60,419 nucleotides of DNA from NCBI GenBank assembly GCA_002305995.1, contig DBRN01000013.1, positions 1 through 60,419 on the forward strand, written 5' to 3'. The translations under genes and the position numbers were made by a program. The stretch's first letter is position 1, and every line of letters begins with the position of its first letter. Origin of the DNA: Atopobiaceae bacterium UBA1367 (GTDB lineage Bacteria > Actinomycetota > Coriobacteriia > Coriobacteriales > Atopobiaceae). This document shows, piece after piece, positions 1 to 7,828 of the stretch. Below the pieces are notes generated by a model. It was given only the letters and a program-made list of their open reading frames with translations, ran no database searches and was not told the DNA's origin.

Positions 1-963
1 GGAATGATCGCACAGCTGGTCGGCCCCCACCTCGCGTCGTGGGGCATCGAGGTCGCGGCCGTCGCGGGCACGCCCCGCAGCGCGGGCGCGGTGGCGGAGC
101 TCGCCGACCGGCTGGGCGCGGCCGGGCGCCACACGGACTACCGCGACCTCGTCGCCGACCCGGGGGTCGACACCGTCTACGTGGCCGTGCCCAACTCCCT
201 GCACCACGCCGTCTCCGAGGCGGCCCTCCTCGCCGGCAGGGACGTCGTCTGCGAGAAGCCGCTCGCCGCAAACGAGCGCGAGGCGGCACGGCTCGCCGCC
301 CTCGCCAGGGGGCGCGGGCGCTTCCTCTGGGAGGCCGTGGTCACCACCCGCCAGCCCAACTTCGGGCTCGTGCGCGACGAGCTGCTGCCGCGCGTCGGCG
401 CGGTCAAGGCCGTCTCCGTCAACCACAGCCAGTACTCCAGCCGCTACGACGCCTTCCGCGCCGGCGGCACGCCGCCCGCGTTCGACCCGGCCAGGGCGGG
501 CGGCGCCCTCATGGACCTGGGCCTCTACACCCTCACCTACACCATCGGCCTGTTCGGCGAGCCCAGGAGGGCGCGGTACCTGCCCAACGTCGAGCGCGGC
601 ATCGACACCTCCGGCCTCGTGGTCATGGAGTACGACGGCTTCGCCGCCACCAACGTGTGCGCCAAGGACAGCTCCGGCGCCCTCGGCGCCACCATCCAGG
701 GCACCGACGGCTACCTCACGACCGACACCGGCCCCAACCTGTGCGGCCCCGTGACCCTGCGCCTCAACGACGGCACCGAGGAGGCCCACGACCGGTCGCT
801 CCCCGTGATGTGGGAGGGCGAGTTCCGCGAGTTCGGGCGCCAGCAGGACGCGGGCGACCTCGGCGAGTGCTACCGCCAGCTCGACCAGAGCCTGCTCGTG
901 AGCCGCGTGCAGAACGCCATCCGCCGCGAGGCGGGCGTGGTGTTCCCCGCCGACGAGCAGTGA
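1..963 (+). CDS. Gfo/Idh/MocA-family NAD(P)-dependent oxidoreductase, 5' end cut by window edge
   Basis: The reading frame is open from base 1, and the first visible residues (GMIAQ) look like the end of the Rossmann nucleotide-binding loop, so perhaps 10-15 N-terminal residues lie outside the window. Counting from the first visible Met, the segment YVAVPNSLHH (59-68) and the EKP motif (84-86) are the family hallmarks; the Lys of EKP is the usual catalytic residue. The C-terminal alpha/beta domain continues to residue 319. Members oxidise or reduce sugars, inositols or trans-dihydrodiols in the cytoplasm; the substrate cannot be read from sequence. A GC-rich hairpin follows the stop. Confidence in family is high, in substrate none. 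Confidence 0.9.
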   Translation, partial: GMIAQLVGPHLASWGIEVAAVAGTPRSAGAVAELADRLGAAGRHTDYRDLVADPGVDTVYVAVPNSLHHAVSEAALLAGRDVVCEKPLAANEREAARLAALARGRGRFLWEAVVTTRQPNFGLVRDELLPRVGAVKAVSVNHSQYSSRYDAFRAGGTPPAFDPARAGGALMDLGLYTLTYTIGLFGEPRRARYLPNVERGIDTSGLVVMEYDGFAATNVCAKDSSGALGATIQGTDGYLTTDTGPNLCGPVTLRLNDGTEEAHDRSLPVMWEGEFREFGRQQDAGDLGECYRQLDQSLLVSRVQNAIRREAGVVFPADEQ

Positions 964-998
964 CCCCGTAGCGTCACCCGCTCGCCAGCGGCCCGCGG

Positions 999-1048
999 CG
1001 CGTGCGTGCGCCCCGGCGGGCCCTCCGCTGTCAGGGCGCACGCACGCG
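999..1048 (+). terminator. Hairpin after the first oxidoreductase gene
   Basis: Arms of 14 bp (999-1012 and 1035-1048, CGCGTGCGTGCGCC and its complement) pair perfectly around a 22-nt loop, 36 bp after the stop codon. There is no U-tract, so it may be a pause or stability element, not a classical intrinsic terminator. Confidence 0.5.
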
Positions 1049-1063
1049 TCGTCAAGGATCCGT

Positions 1064-1135
1064 CAGCCCGGCCATCCCGTGCAGCCCGGCCATCCCGTGC
1101 AGCCCGGCCATCCCGTGCAGCCCGGCCATCCCGTG
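1064..1135. repeat. Four perfect 18-bp tandem repeats
   Basis: CAGCCCGGCCATCCCGTG is repeated head to tail four times without change, followed by a partial fifth copy. It occupies the gap between the truncated oxidoreductase and the EIIB-ROK gene, about 145 bp before the latter's start. The 18-bp unit keeps frames open on both strands, which creates spurious ORFs. Function unknown; perfect identity suggests recent slippage. Confidence 0.9.
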
Positions 1136-1279
1136 CAGCCCGACAATGGCCCGTGCGCCGGCAGCGAGGGGAAGGCGTCTTTCGCGAACCAGCCTTTCGC
1201 AAGTCGACCGATGGTACGACCCATCGCCATCGCACTCCGTCACATGGTCTAGGATAAGCTCATGACGAGAGGAGCCAGC

Positions 1280-2728
1280 ATGAGCGAGCTTGGAAGCACC
1301 TTCCGCACGCACGTCCTTGCCGCCGACATCCCCAACTGCACCATCACGCGCGTCGACGACGAGCACATCAGGCTCGTGACCAGCCATGCCACGGGCGAGG
1401 TGAACTTCTACGACCTGGGCGATGACCTCCCCGAGATCGTCGAGCTCTCCATCATCGATCCCGACTGTCCCAACGAGCCCAAGTTCTTCCTGCACTTCGA
1501 GCTTGAGGACGAGGCCCGTGCCGAGGAGCTCTTCTCGGAGATGACAGACCAGCTCCAGCAGCAGGATCGCTTCGACACCACACGCGTGCTGCTCTGCTGC
1601 ACGGCGGGGCTGACCACCACCATGTTTGCCGCCAAGCTGCAGGAGGCCGCCAAGACCTTCTCGCTGGACTACTCGTTCGAGGCCATCCCGCTTGAGCAGG
1701 CCCAGGCAGGGGGCGGCGACTTCGATGCCGTGCTGCTGGCCCCACAGGTCGGCTACCAGCGCAAGGCCGTGATGGAGTCCTTCCCCGACGCCGTCGTGGT
1801 GCAGATTCCCGCCAAGGTCTTCGCGTCCTACGACGTCGGCGCCTGCCTCAAGATGGTCATGCACCTGCTGTCGGACAACACGGTCTTCCCCAGCGCTGAC
1901 AAGGACAGCCTCAAGTTCGTGCGCGACCTCAAGAACGACAGGCGCATCATGGTCATCACCTGCGTGGGCAGGCCCCGGAACGGATGGACCGGCTGGCGCA
2001 TCTATGACCACGGGACCATAGTGGCCCACGGGAGCGTCACCAAGGCAAACCCCGACTGGCGCGACATCGAGGACATCCTCTCGACGCTGCACATGAGGGA
2101 CTGGAAGGTCAGCGACCTCGACGCCATCGGCATCGCGGTGCCCGGTGTGGTCAACCGGGGCTCGGTCGCCTTCAGCGGACAGAGGGGCTACGGGGACTAC
2201 GAGCTGGGGCGCGTCATCTCGGAGCGCTACGGCGTCAAGGTCTTCGTGGACAACAACGCCAACGCCGCCGCAGTGGGTTGCTACGTGAGTCAGGACACGT
2301 ACGACTCCGTGGTGCTGCACACGCAGCAGACCGGGTTTCTGGTGGGCGGCCAGGGCATCGTGATCGACGGGCGCCTGGTAAAGGGTCGCACCAACTACGC
2401 CGGTGAGCTCATCTCCCTCCACAACGCGTTCTACGGCACCGAACGCGACCACGAGGCGGCTTGGACGCCTGAAGGCATGCGCCAGATCGTGGCACGCATG
2501 CTCGTCGCCGACATCGCCCTGGTGGCACCCGACGCCATCTACGTCGCCGTCGACCTCATCTACGACATGGACGCCCTGCGTGCGGAGATCGCGCGCTACT
2601 TCGGCGACGAGGCGGGCTTCATCCCCGACCTCGTGCGCGTGAGCGACTACCGCGAGCTCATCTCCCTCGGGGAGCTGGCCCTCTGCCTGCAGAAGCTGCA
2701 CAGCCCGCGTCCGCACCGCAAGCACTAG
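1280..2728 (+). CDS. PTS EIIB (lactose/cellobiose-type) fused to a ROK-family domain
   Basis: This 482-residue protein has three parts. Residues 1-100 are an unrecognised acidic domain. Residues about 101-200 match a lactose/cellobiose-class PTS EIIB: RVLLCCTAG followed by LTTTMFAAKL has the phosphorylatable Cys at the end of the first strand, and LLAPQVGYQ matches the conserved LLgPQ strand. Residues about 222-482 are ROK-like: IGIAVPG, DNNANAAAVG (324-333) and VGGQGIVIDG are recognisable, but the N-terminal DxGxT phosphate-binding motif and the ROK zinc cluster are not visible and there is no DNA-binding domain. It may therefore be a sugar or phosphorylation sensor instead of a kinase. The start at 1280 has a strong GAGAGGAG site; an ATG 18 bp upstream is possible. 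Confidence 0.85.
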   Translation: MSELGSTFRTHVLAADIPNCTITRVDDEHIRLVTSHATGEVNFYDLGDDLPEIVELSIIDPDCPNEPKFFLHFELEDEARAEELFSEMTDQLQQQDRFDTTRVLLCCTAGLTTTMFAAKLQEAAKTFSLDYSFEAIPLEQAQAGGGDFDAVLLAPQVGYQRKAVMESFPDAVVVQIPAKVFASYDVGACLKMVMHLLSDNTVFPSADKDSLKFVRDLKNDRRIMVITCVGRPRNGWTGWRIYDHGTIVAHGSVTKANPDWRDIEDILSTLHMRDWKVSDLDAIGIAVPGVVNRGSVAFSGQRGYGDYELGRVISERYGVKVFVDNNANAAAVGCYVSQDTYDSVVLHTQQTGFLVGGQGIVIDGRLVKGRTNYAGELISLHNAFYGTERDHEAAWTPEGMRQIVARMLVADIALVAPDAIYVAVDLIYDMDALRAEIARYFGDEAGFIPDLVRVSDYRELISLGELALCLQKLHSPRPHRKH

Positions 2729-2892
2729 ACGACATCCCATGACGGACGGTCCCTCATGGCAGCGGTCCCTCATGGCAGCAGGTCGAGAGCCCCTCGCGCG
2801 TACCCGAGGCTGGGGTTGTGGCGCCGGCCCCTGCGCGACCGCAGGCGGATGGCAGAGTGGAGGCAAGGTCGTCGGCGATCTCGGTCTCGCCG

Positions 2893-2927
2893 AAACTACC
2901 CATAACCTTTTTCATTATGGGTAGTTT
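2893..2927. repeat. 35-bp palindromic element, copy 1
   Basis: AAACTACCCATAA (2893-2905) and TTATGGGTAGTTT (2915-2927) form perfect 13-bp arms around a 9-nt loop. The reverse strand reads ATGAAAAAGGTTATGGG, nearly identical to the forward strand of copies at 2977 and 20282. AT-rich and unlike the surrounding DNA. Confidence 0.85.
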
Positions 2928-2976
2928 GAGGATCTAACCCTGCAGGATCCTGCGCATATACGGACGCTATGCTCAC

Positions 2977-3034
2977 AATTACCCATAATGAAAATGGTTA
3001 TGGGTAGTTTCATGAAAAGGTTATGAGTAGTTCT
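2977..3034. repeat. Palindromic element, copy 2 plus an adjoining half-copy
   Basis: TACCCATAA (2980-2988) pairs with TTATGGGTA (2998-3006) and the right side continues to GTAGTTT. A further half-element, AAAAGGTTATGAGTAGTT, follows directly at 3015-3032. This copy is oriented opposite to the one at 2893. Confidence 0.8.
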
Positions 3035-3281
3035 AGAAAGGCACCGAGAAGGTTCGTGTCCGAGAAGACTCCCTCGCGAAAAGAACCATCATGCGAGACA
3101 TCCCCGGAAAGGCTGCCAGCATCATGGAGGTGAGCTCAGGCTTTGGGCGCGCGGGCCCGAGATGGTGTAGGCGCGTTCCACCACGAGGGGCACAGTCCCA
3201 CCGGGCGGCCACCGCCGAGTCGCTGCCGTACCACCACCGCAAGGCTTGCCCCCTCTGCTCATCAGGAGACGAGGGTCGGCT

Positions 3282-3370
3282 TCTCCCGCCCGTCAGAGCG
3301 AGGAGTGTCTCATCAACGCCTTGGCGGCATCCTGTGATCGGTCCTCGCCACCCTCAGAGCGAGACCCCCT
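3282..3370. repeat. Degenerate CRISPR-like repeat pair
   Basis: The 10-mer TCAGAGCGAG occurs twice 61 bp apart (3293 and 3354). The first copy continues GCGAGGAG, as in the CRISPR-like repeats at 52888-53157. The 31-bp interval between (3311-3341) contains ACGCCTTGGCGGCATCC, 17 bp also present in the second interval of that distant array, at a similar distance from GCGAGGAG. No cas gene is nearby. Confidence 0.45.
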
Positions 3371-3377
3371 GTCGTTC

Positions 3378-4169
3378 TCACTCATCAACCGGCTCAAAGA
3401 GGCCCAGCGCCTCACAGGCGCGATAGATGCCGTCGTCCTCGACGTCGCTGGTCACGTAGTCGGCGCGAGCCTTCAGCTCGTCGATGGCATTGCCCATGGC
3501 CACCTTGGTCCATCCATCCACAAACATGGACAGGTCGTTCTTGGCATCGCCGAACACCACCGCACGGTCGTAGGACACCTCAAAGTGATCCATGACCCGC
3601 CTGATGCCAAAGGCCTTGTCCGAGGGCTCCACGAAGAGATACTCCTTGTGGAAGCGACACCACGGCAGCTCGCGCAGGAGATCCAGCTGCTCCTCGTCGG
3701 GCGCAAAGCAGGCGACATAGGCCTTGTAGAGTTCGGGATAGTCCTCGGGGTCGAGCCCCGGCACCACGCGCGTTCGCATGTAGACGTCATGCGTGAAGTC
3801 CGCGAAGCGCCCGTCGGGAACCAGCCTCGTGGCGGAGTTGTCCACCTGCAGGCCCCAGGGAAAGCCCTTCTCCTCGCACTCGCGGATGAGGGCGATGACC
3901 CTCTCGCGTGAGAGTGGCGTGATGCCCAAGAGGTCCCCGTCCACGGTCACGCCATAGCCGCCGTCGGAGACCATGTGCTCAAAGCCCAGCTCGCGCATGT
4001 AGTCCACGGCCATGGCCTGAGCACGTCCGGTGGCGAGGGCCAGCACATGCCCCGCCGCGCGCAGCCTCTGCAGCGCAAGGACGGCCGAGTCGGGGATGTA
4101 GGTCCTCCCGTACCCTCCCGCCGCCAGCGTGCCGTCGATATCAAAGAACAGATAGCGCCTCTTGGCCAT
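3378..4169 (-). CDS. HAD-superfamily (Cof-type) phosphatase
   Basis: The 263-residue product starts MAKRRYLFFDIDGTLAAGG: the DIDGT motif (Asp10 nucleophile, Asp12 acid/base) sits at the very N-terminus as in Cof/YbjI-type HAD hydrolases with a C2 cap. The C-terminal VVFGDAKNDLSM segment is HAD motif IV with two metal-binding Asp residues. Such enzymes dephosphorylate sugar phosphates, flavin or nucleotide phosphates in the cytoplasm; the substrate is unknown. The start was chosen for GGAGG 8 nt upstream; longer in-frame starts lack a good ribosome site. The upstream region holds a 12-unit 42-bp repeat array. Confidence 0.88.
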   Translation of the reverse strand: MAKRRYLFFDIDGTLAAGGYGRTYIPDSAVLALQRLRAAGHVLALATGRAQAMAVDYMRELGFEHMVSDGGYGVTVDGDLLGITPLSRERVIALIRECEEKGFPWGLQVDNSATRLVPDGRFADFTHDVYMRTRVVPGLDPEDYPELYKAYVACFAPDEEQLDLLRELPWCRFHKEYLFVEPSDKAFGIRRVMDHFEVSYDRAVVFGDAKNDLSMFVDGWTKVAMGNAIDELKARADYVTSDVEDDGIYRACEALGLFEPVDE

Positions 4170-4404
4170 GATGAAGCCTCCGTGTCCCTTACTCCTCCGA
4201 TCAAAGGATACGCATTGCAGGGTCACGGCATCCGCGCAACGAGGGAATCGGGAAAAGGTCCATCGGTGGTCCCTGCGGGTGGACGGGAGGGTCGCGCGGA
4301 TGGCAGCTGGGAGGCGCGACATGTGGGAGCCGTGGTTGACGGAGCCTGCGATGGACCGATACGGCCACGGGCCTTCCCGACTCGTGCGGATCTGACCTGC
4401 CGCC

Positions 4405-4928
4405 GGAAAGGAACGTGCCGAGTTGTGCGGACCTGGCCGGTTGCGCCGGAAAGAAACGTGCCGAGTTGTGCGGACCTGGCCGGTTGCGCTGGAAAGGAAC
4501 GTGCCGAGTTGTGCAGGAGGCGAGCTTCCTCCGGAAAGAAAAAGCCTGAGTTGTGCGTGACGGCGCCCGACCCTGGAAAGGAAATCCGGGAGTTGTGCGT
4601 GACAGCGCCCGGCCCTGGAAAGGAAATCCGGGAGTTGTGCGGAGCAGAGCCTCCTGCCGGAAAGAGTTTTCCCGAGTTGTGCGGGGCTGACCTCCCCACC
4701 GGAAAGGTTTTCTTCGAGTTGTGCGGGATCTGCTCCTCCGCTGGAAAGAAAATTCCTGACTTGTGCGAAGCAGCGTGGTCACAAGTCCGGAAAATCCTTT
4801 CCACCACAAGCCAGGACCTCGCACAACTCGGGCTTTTCCTTTCCGCCAGCGGCGCACTGTTCGCACAACTCCCGGATTTCCTTTCCACCAGCGGCGCACC
4901 GTTCGCACAACTCGGGCTTTTCCTTTCC
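4405..4928. repeat. 42-bp-period array of GGAAAG...GAGTTGTGCG motifs, locus 1
   Basis: Nine forward motifs start at 4405, 4448, 4491, 4533, 4575, 4617, 4659, 4701 and 4743, spaced 43, 43, then six times 42 bp. Three inverted motifs (CGCACAACTCGGG then CTTTCC) start at 4820, 4862 and 4904, again 42 bp apart. Each motif is about 25 bp: GGAAAG, a variable 8-9 bp, then GAGTTGTGCG; the 17-bp intervals vary. The junction (4767-4820) contains a degenerate GGAAAATCCTTTCC. GGAAAG is invariant and GAGTTGTGC nearly so, including positions that would be synonymous if translated. It fills the gap between the HAD and flavin oxidoreductase genes. Confidence 0.95.
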
Positions 4929-4955
4929 ACCCTTCGTCAGGAGATGCGTGACGGC

Positions 4956-5951
4956 TCAGCCCAGCTGCTCAGCGGCCCTTTGCGCCCAGAGCGGGTCCTT
5001 GGGCTGCGCGCGACCCACGCCCACCAGATCGCACGCGCCGGATGCCAGCAGCTCCTCGGCAGCGACGGGATCATCCACGCCACCCGTCATGATGACCGGC
5101 ACATCCACCACGGCGCGTAGGGCGCGAGTCACGCGGGCAAAGCGCCCTTGCCCCTCTTCGTAGCCGGAAACCTGGTACATCCTGAGGCCCTCGCTCACAT
5201 CCAGGGCATCAGCACCAGCTGCAACCAACATCGGCGCTGCGGCAGAGCTGTCTTCCACAGTGGAACCACCCTCGATACCATCCACGGTACCAAAGCGCAC
5301 GAGCACGGGAAAGTCCTCCCCCACCGTCGCGCGAACGGCAGCGAGCACCTCGCAGGTAATGCGCGCGCGGTTCTCGACCGTGCCGCCATACGTGTCCGTA
5401 CGCTGGTTGGTGATGGGCGAGAAGAAGGTGTTGAGCAGGTAGGAGTGGGCAGCGTGAATCTCCACCGCATCGAAGCCGGCCCTCTGTGCGCGTCGCGCGG
5501 CAGCGGCAAAGCGCCTGACGATCACTGCGATCTCGGCGGATTCCAAGGCACGCGCCTCCTCCTTGGACGCCGGGGCGATCAGGGCAGACGGGCCCACGGG
5601 CCGCACGCCCGTCACCTTCGTCGGTGCAAGCATGCCCGCATGGCTGATCTGCAGCACCGCGCGCGCACCAGAGCCCTTAATGGTCTCGGCCAGACGCACA
5701 AGCCCAGGGATCGCCTCGTCGGAGGCGCTCGAGAGCTGCTTGGCCCCGGCGCGTCCTGCAGGGTCCACGAACGAGTGCTCGACAATCACCAGCCCCGCCT
5801 TCTCGCTCTTGGTGAGCTTCTGATAGTGAGAGAGGGTCCTCTCGGTCACCAGGCCCATAACGTCGGACGAGCCCGACGCCATGGGCGGCGTGACCAGGCG
5901 ACTCCCGAGCCCAAGGCTTGCGATGCGGCACTCACTGAACAGGCAGGACAT
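4956..5951 (-). CDS. NADH:flavin oxidoreductase, old yellow enzyme family
   Basis: The 331-residue product is a single-domain FMN TIM barrel. HAAHSYL (166-172) contains the pair of residues that bind the substrate carbonyl in the family, and RTDTYGG (184-190) is the classical OYE signature; VIMTGGV and LVGVGRAQ near the C-terminus bind the FMN phosphate. It is shorter than the 2,4-dienoyl-CoA reductase type and lacks the iron-sulfur cysteine cluster and NAD-binding half. It would reduce activated C=C bonds using NAD(P)H. Start chosen at MSCLF because AAAGGAAG lies just upstream. No operon partner. Confidence 0.9.
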   Translation of the reverse strand: MSCLFSECRIASLGLGSRLVTPPMASGSSDVMGLVTERTLSHYQKLTKSEKAGLVIVEHSFVDPAGRAGAKQLSSASDEAIPGLVRLAETIKGSGARAVLQISHAGMLAPTKVTGVRPVGPSALIAPASKEEARALESAEIAVIVRRFAAAARRAQRAGFDAVEIHAAHSYLLNTFFSPITNQRTDTYGGTVENRARITCEVLAAVRATVGEDFPVLVRFGTVDGIEGGSTVEDSSAAAPMLVAAGADALDVSEGLRMYQVSGYEEGQGRFARVTRALRAVVDVPVIMTGGVDDPVAAEELLASGACDLVGVGRAQPKDPLWAQRAAEQLG

Positions 5952-6088
5952 AGGGCTTCCTTTCGTGACGTTCGATTGCATGGAAGAGTATGGCGTGTCC
6001 GCTCTGGCGAGAATCGTGTCGCGCCTGAATCTGGAAGGCAGGTTCGCCTACAGGCTGCGAATCGACGCCCGCCGGCGATCAGGCTTCT

Positions 6089-6120
6089 TGGCCCACCTCG
6101 CCTCGCTGCGAGGTGGGCCA
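6089..6120 (-). terminator. Perfect 13-bp hairpin
   Basis: TGGCCCACCTCGC (6089-6101) and its exact complement (6108-6120) flank a 6-nt loop. It lies 4 bp beyond the stop codon of the small reverse-strand ORF at 6125 and could terminate it. Confidence 0.55.
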
Positions 6121-6124
6121 CCTG

Positions 6125-6247
6125 CTAGAACAGCGGCACCTCATCACGGAGGAACCGCTCGACTGGCGTGTTCACGTCCCCCACCACCAGGGGTCGCGCT
6201 TCCGGGTGATGCCTGCGAAACTCCGCCATGCCACCCGCAGGCCTCAC
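6125..6247 (-). pseudogene. 40-codon ORF, probably the tail of a deleted gene
   Basis: A GTG at 6247 with GGGAGG 8 nt upstream begins a 40-residue product containing MAEFRRHHPEARPLVVGD and ending in VERFLRDEVPLF. It reads like the C-terminal end of a larger cytoplasmic protein; DUF4143-type AAA ATPases have broadly similar tails, but I cannot confirm this. It is bounded upstream by a 13-bp operator-like palindrome (6282-6313) and downstream by a perfect hairpin. The arrangement suits an internal deletion that fused a promoter region to the last codons, but a genuine small protein is possible. Confidence 0.4.
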
Positions 6248-6281
6248 GTGACACACCTCCCAAATTTGCTAGATACACATC

Positions 6282-6313
6282 GCACATTTGCTCAATATAC
6301 TGAGCAAATGTGC
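6282..6313. promoter_or_regulatory. Operator-like palindrome
   Basis: GCACATTTGCTCA and TGAGCAAATGTGC are perfect 13-bp arms around ATATAC. The same 6-nt centre in CA-ATATAC-TG context is found in the palindrome that overlaps the AbiEi start (35277-35316). A degenerate half (AAATTTGCTAGATAC) lies 20 bp to the left. Confidence 0.6.
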
Positions 6314-6367
6314 TCAGTGCACGTTCCACTACCTCACTGTCTCGCGGGACAGCCGTGCCAGCAAGGC

Positions 6368-6455
6368 GGGTCATTGCCGCGTGCGGGGAGGACACCCCAG
6401 AACGCTAACCGGTGGTTCTCCCTCCATCACGTCATCGCCGCGCGGGGAGGCATCC
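6368..6455. repeat. Two CRISPR-like repeats
   Basis: 6368-6396 and 6427-6455 share GTCAT(T/C)GCCGCG then CGGGGAGG and end in a CC-terminated hexamer. Their left halves are 61 bp apart; the second has lost 2 bp in the loop. The interval is 30 bp. The GC-rich inverted core and period fit type I-E repeats. No leader or cas genes are visible. Confidence 0.5.
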
Positions 6456-6672
6456 CTGCCACGTCGGCACAAGGGCCCTGACAGTGAGCCGCGCTGCACG
6501 GCACCCCCATCTCGCTGGAAAAAAGGTCACCGCCGGTCGACGCCACCCTGCCCTCACACGAAAACAACTGCCCATCGGCGTGCCCTCACCCGCGGCCGCG
6601 CATCGGCGATGTACGCTGTTCCCAGCACGCACGGCACAGCGCCACAGCGCCCCTCACGCAAAGGAGACCACC

Positions 6673-7719
6673 ATGGCAGACCGCATCGTCAGCATCGGCT
6701 TCATCGGCAACGGCAAGGGTACCAACCGCTACCACATGCCCTTCTCGCTGGCCCTGCCCGAGCAGTTTCGCATCAAGACCGTCTACGCCCGTCACGTCGA
6801 CCACAGCCAGTGGCCCGCGGTGCCTGGCGTCGCGTACACCACCGACCTCGGGGCCATGCTCGCCGACCCCGAGATCGACGTCGTCGAGATCAGCACCCCG
6901 CACTCCACGCACTACGCCCTGACCAAGCAGGCCCTCGAGGCCGGCAAGCACGTGGTGTGCGACAAGGCCTTCGTCGGCACCGTGGCCGAGGCCGAGGAGC
7001 TCTACGCGCTGGCCGAGTCCCAGGGCGTCACCGTGCAGTGCTACCAGAACCGCCGCTTCGACTCCGACTACCTCACCGCCAGGAAGGTCATGGAGTCCGG
7101 CAGGCTGGGCAAGGTCTTCGAGATCGTCACCCACTACGACTACTGGCGCGAGGCCTACCTGGAGTACGCCAGGAACGGCCGGTTCGACCGCCTGACGGGC
7201 ATCACCTACGGCCACTCCTGCCACTGCGTGGACCAGCTCATCGCCTGGCTGGGCCTGCCCGACCGCTGGCACGCCGAGACGCGCCAGCTCTACGGCGAGG
7301 GCCGTCCCGAGACCTACTTCGACTTCGACCTGTACTACGACGAGCTGGGCATCAAGGCCACGGCGGCCTCCAACTATCATGCCGCCATCCAGCGTCCCAG
7401 CTTCGAGGTCTATGGCGAGCGCGGCACCTTCATCAAGGTGGAGAAGGACCAGCAGGAGCGCGACCTCAAGCACTTCTACCTGCCCGCCGGCCACGACGAC
7501 TTCGGCCTGGACACGCCCGAGCAGTGGGGCACCCTGCGCTACTGGGACGAGGACGGGCGCATGCACGAGGAGCGCGTCGAGACCGTGCGCAGCACCTACT
7601 CCGGCTTCTACGAGGCCCTCTACGAGACCCTCGTCAACGGCGTGCCGCAGCTGGTGAGGCCCGAGGAGACCATCGCGCAGCTGCGCATCCTCGAGGACGC
7701 CACCGCGGACCTGAGGTAG
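6673..7719 (+). CDS. Gfo/Idh/MocA-family oxidoreductase, YhhX-like
   Basis: The 348-residue protein begins MADRIVSIGFIGNGKGTNRYHMPF; the GNGKGTNRYHMPF stretch is characteristic of the YhhX/YdgJ branch, which has a modified dinucleotide-binding loop. EISTPHSTHY and CDKAF occupy the places of the usual substrate-loop and EKP motifs, so the conserved Lys is present in a DKAF context. The start follows AAGGAGA at a good distance. It is probably monocistronic: a long untranslated region with CRISPR-like repeats lies upstream and a 23-bp-arm terminator downstream. Substrate unknown, likely a sugar or inositol. Confidence 0.9.
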   Translation: MADRIVSIGFIGNGKGTNRYHMPFSLALPEQFRIKTVYARHVDHSQWPAVPGVAYTTDLGAMLADPEIDVVEISTPHSTHYALTKQALEAGKHVVCDKAFVGTVAEAEELYALAESQGVTVQCYQNRRFDSDYLTARKVMESGRLGKVFEIVTHYDYWREAYLEYARNGRFDRLTGITYGHSCHCVDQLIAWLGLPDRWHAETRQLYGEGRPETYFDFDLYYDELGIKATAASNYHAAIQRPSFEVYGERGTFIKVEKDQQERDLKHFYLPAGHDDFGLDTPEQWGTLRYWDEDGRMHEERVETVRSTYSGFYEALYETLVNGVPQLVRPEETIAQLRILEDATADLR

Positions 7720-7763
7720 GCAAGCGTCGAGCCTGGATGTCATGAGAGGCAGAGTCCTCTGCC

Positions 7764-7824
7764 GCACGTGCGCCGGGGCTCCCTTGGCTCCCACGTGGGG
7801 TCAAGGGAGCCCCGGCGCACGTGC
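7764..7824. terminator. Very strong hairpin between converging genes
   Basis: Two perfect 23-bp arms (7764-7786 and 7802-7824) enclose a 15-nt loop. It sits between the stop codons of the rightward oxidoreductase and the leftward Fic gene and could terminate both. Confidence 0.85.
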
Positions 7825-7828
7825 AGAC

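Larger units (their letters stand above)
2729..3377. other. Convergent intergenic gap rich in repeats
   Basis: No gene is supported in this gap between the EIIB-ROK gene and the HAD gene. It holds a 16-bp direct duplication (2748-2779), two palindromic elements (separate entries) and a degenerate CRISPR-like pair near its right end. The stretch 3040-3280 shows nothing I can name. Base composition drops sharply around the palindromes. Confidence 0.6.

Noticed and set aside
1052..2866. 604-codon open frame opposite the EIIB-ROK gene
   Set aside because: Antisense shadow caused by high GC and lack of stops; His/Val-rich, no motif, and the forward frame has clear domains.
4405..4928. Reading the 42-bp array as a CRISPR
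   Set aside because: Intervals are only about 17 bp, partly similar to each other, and the motif changes orientation within the array.
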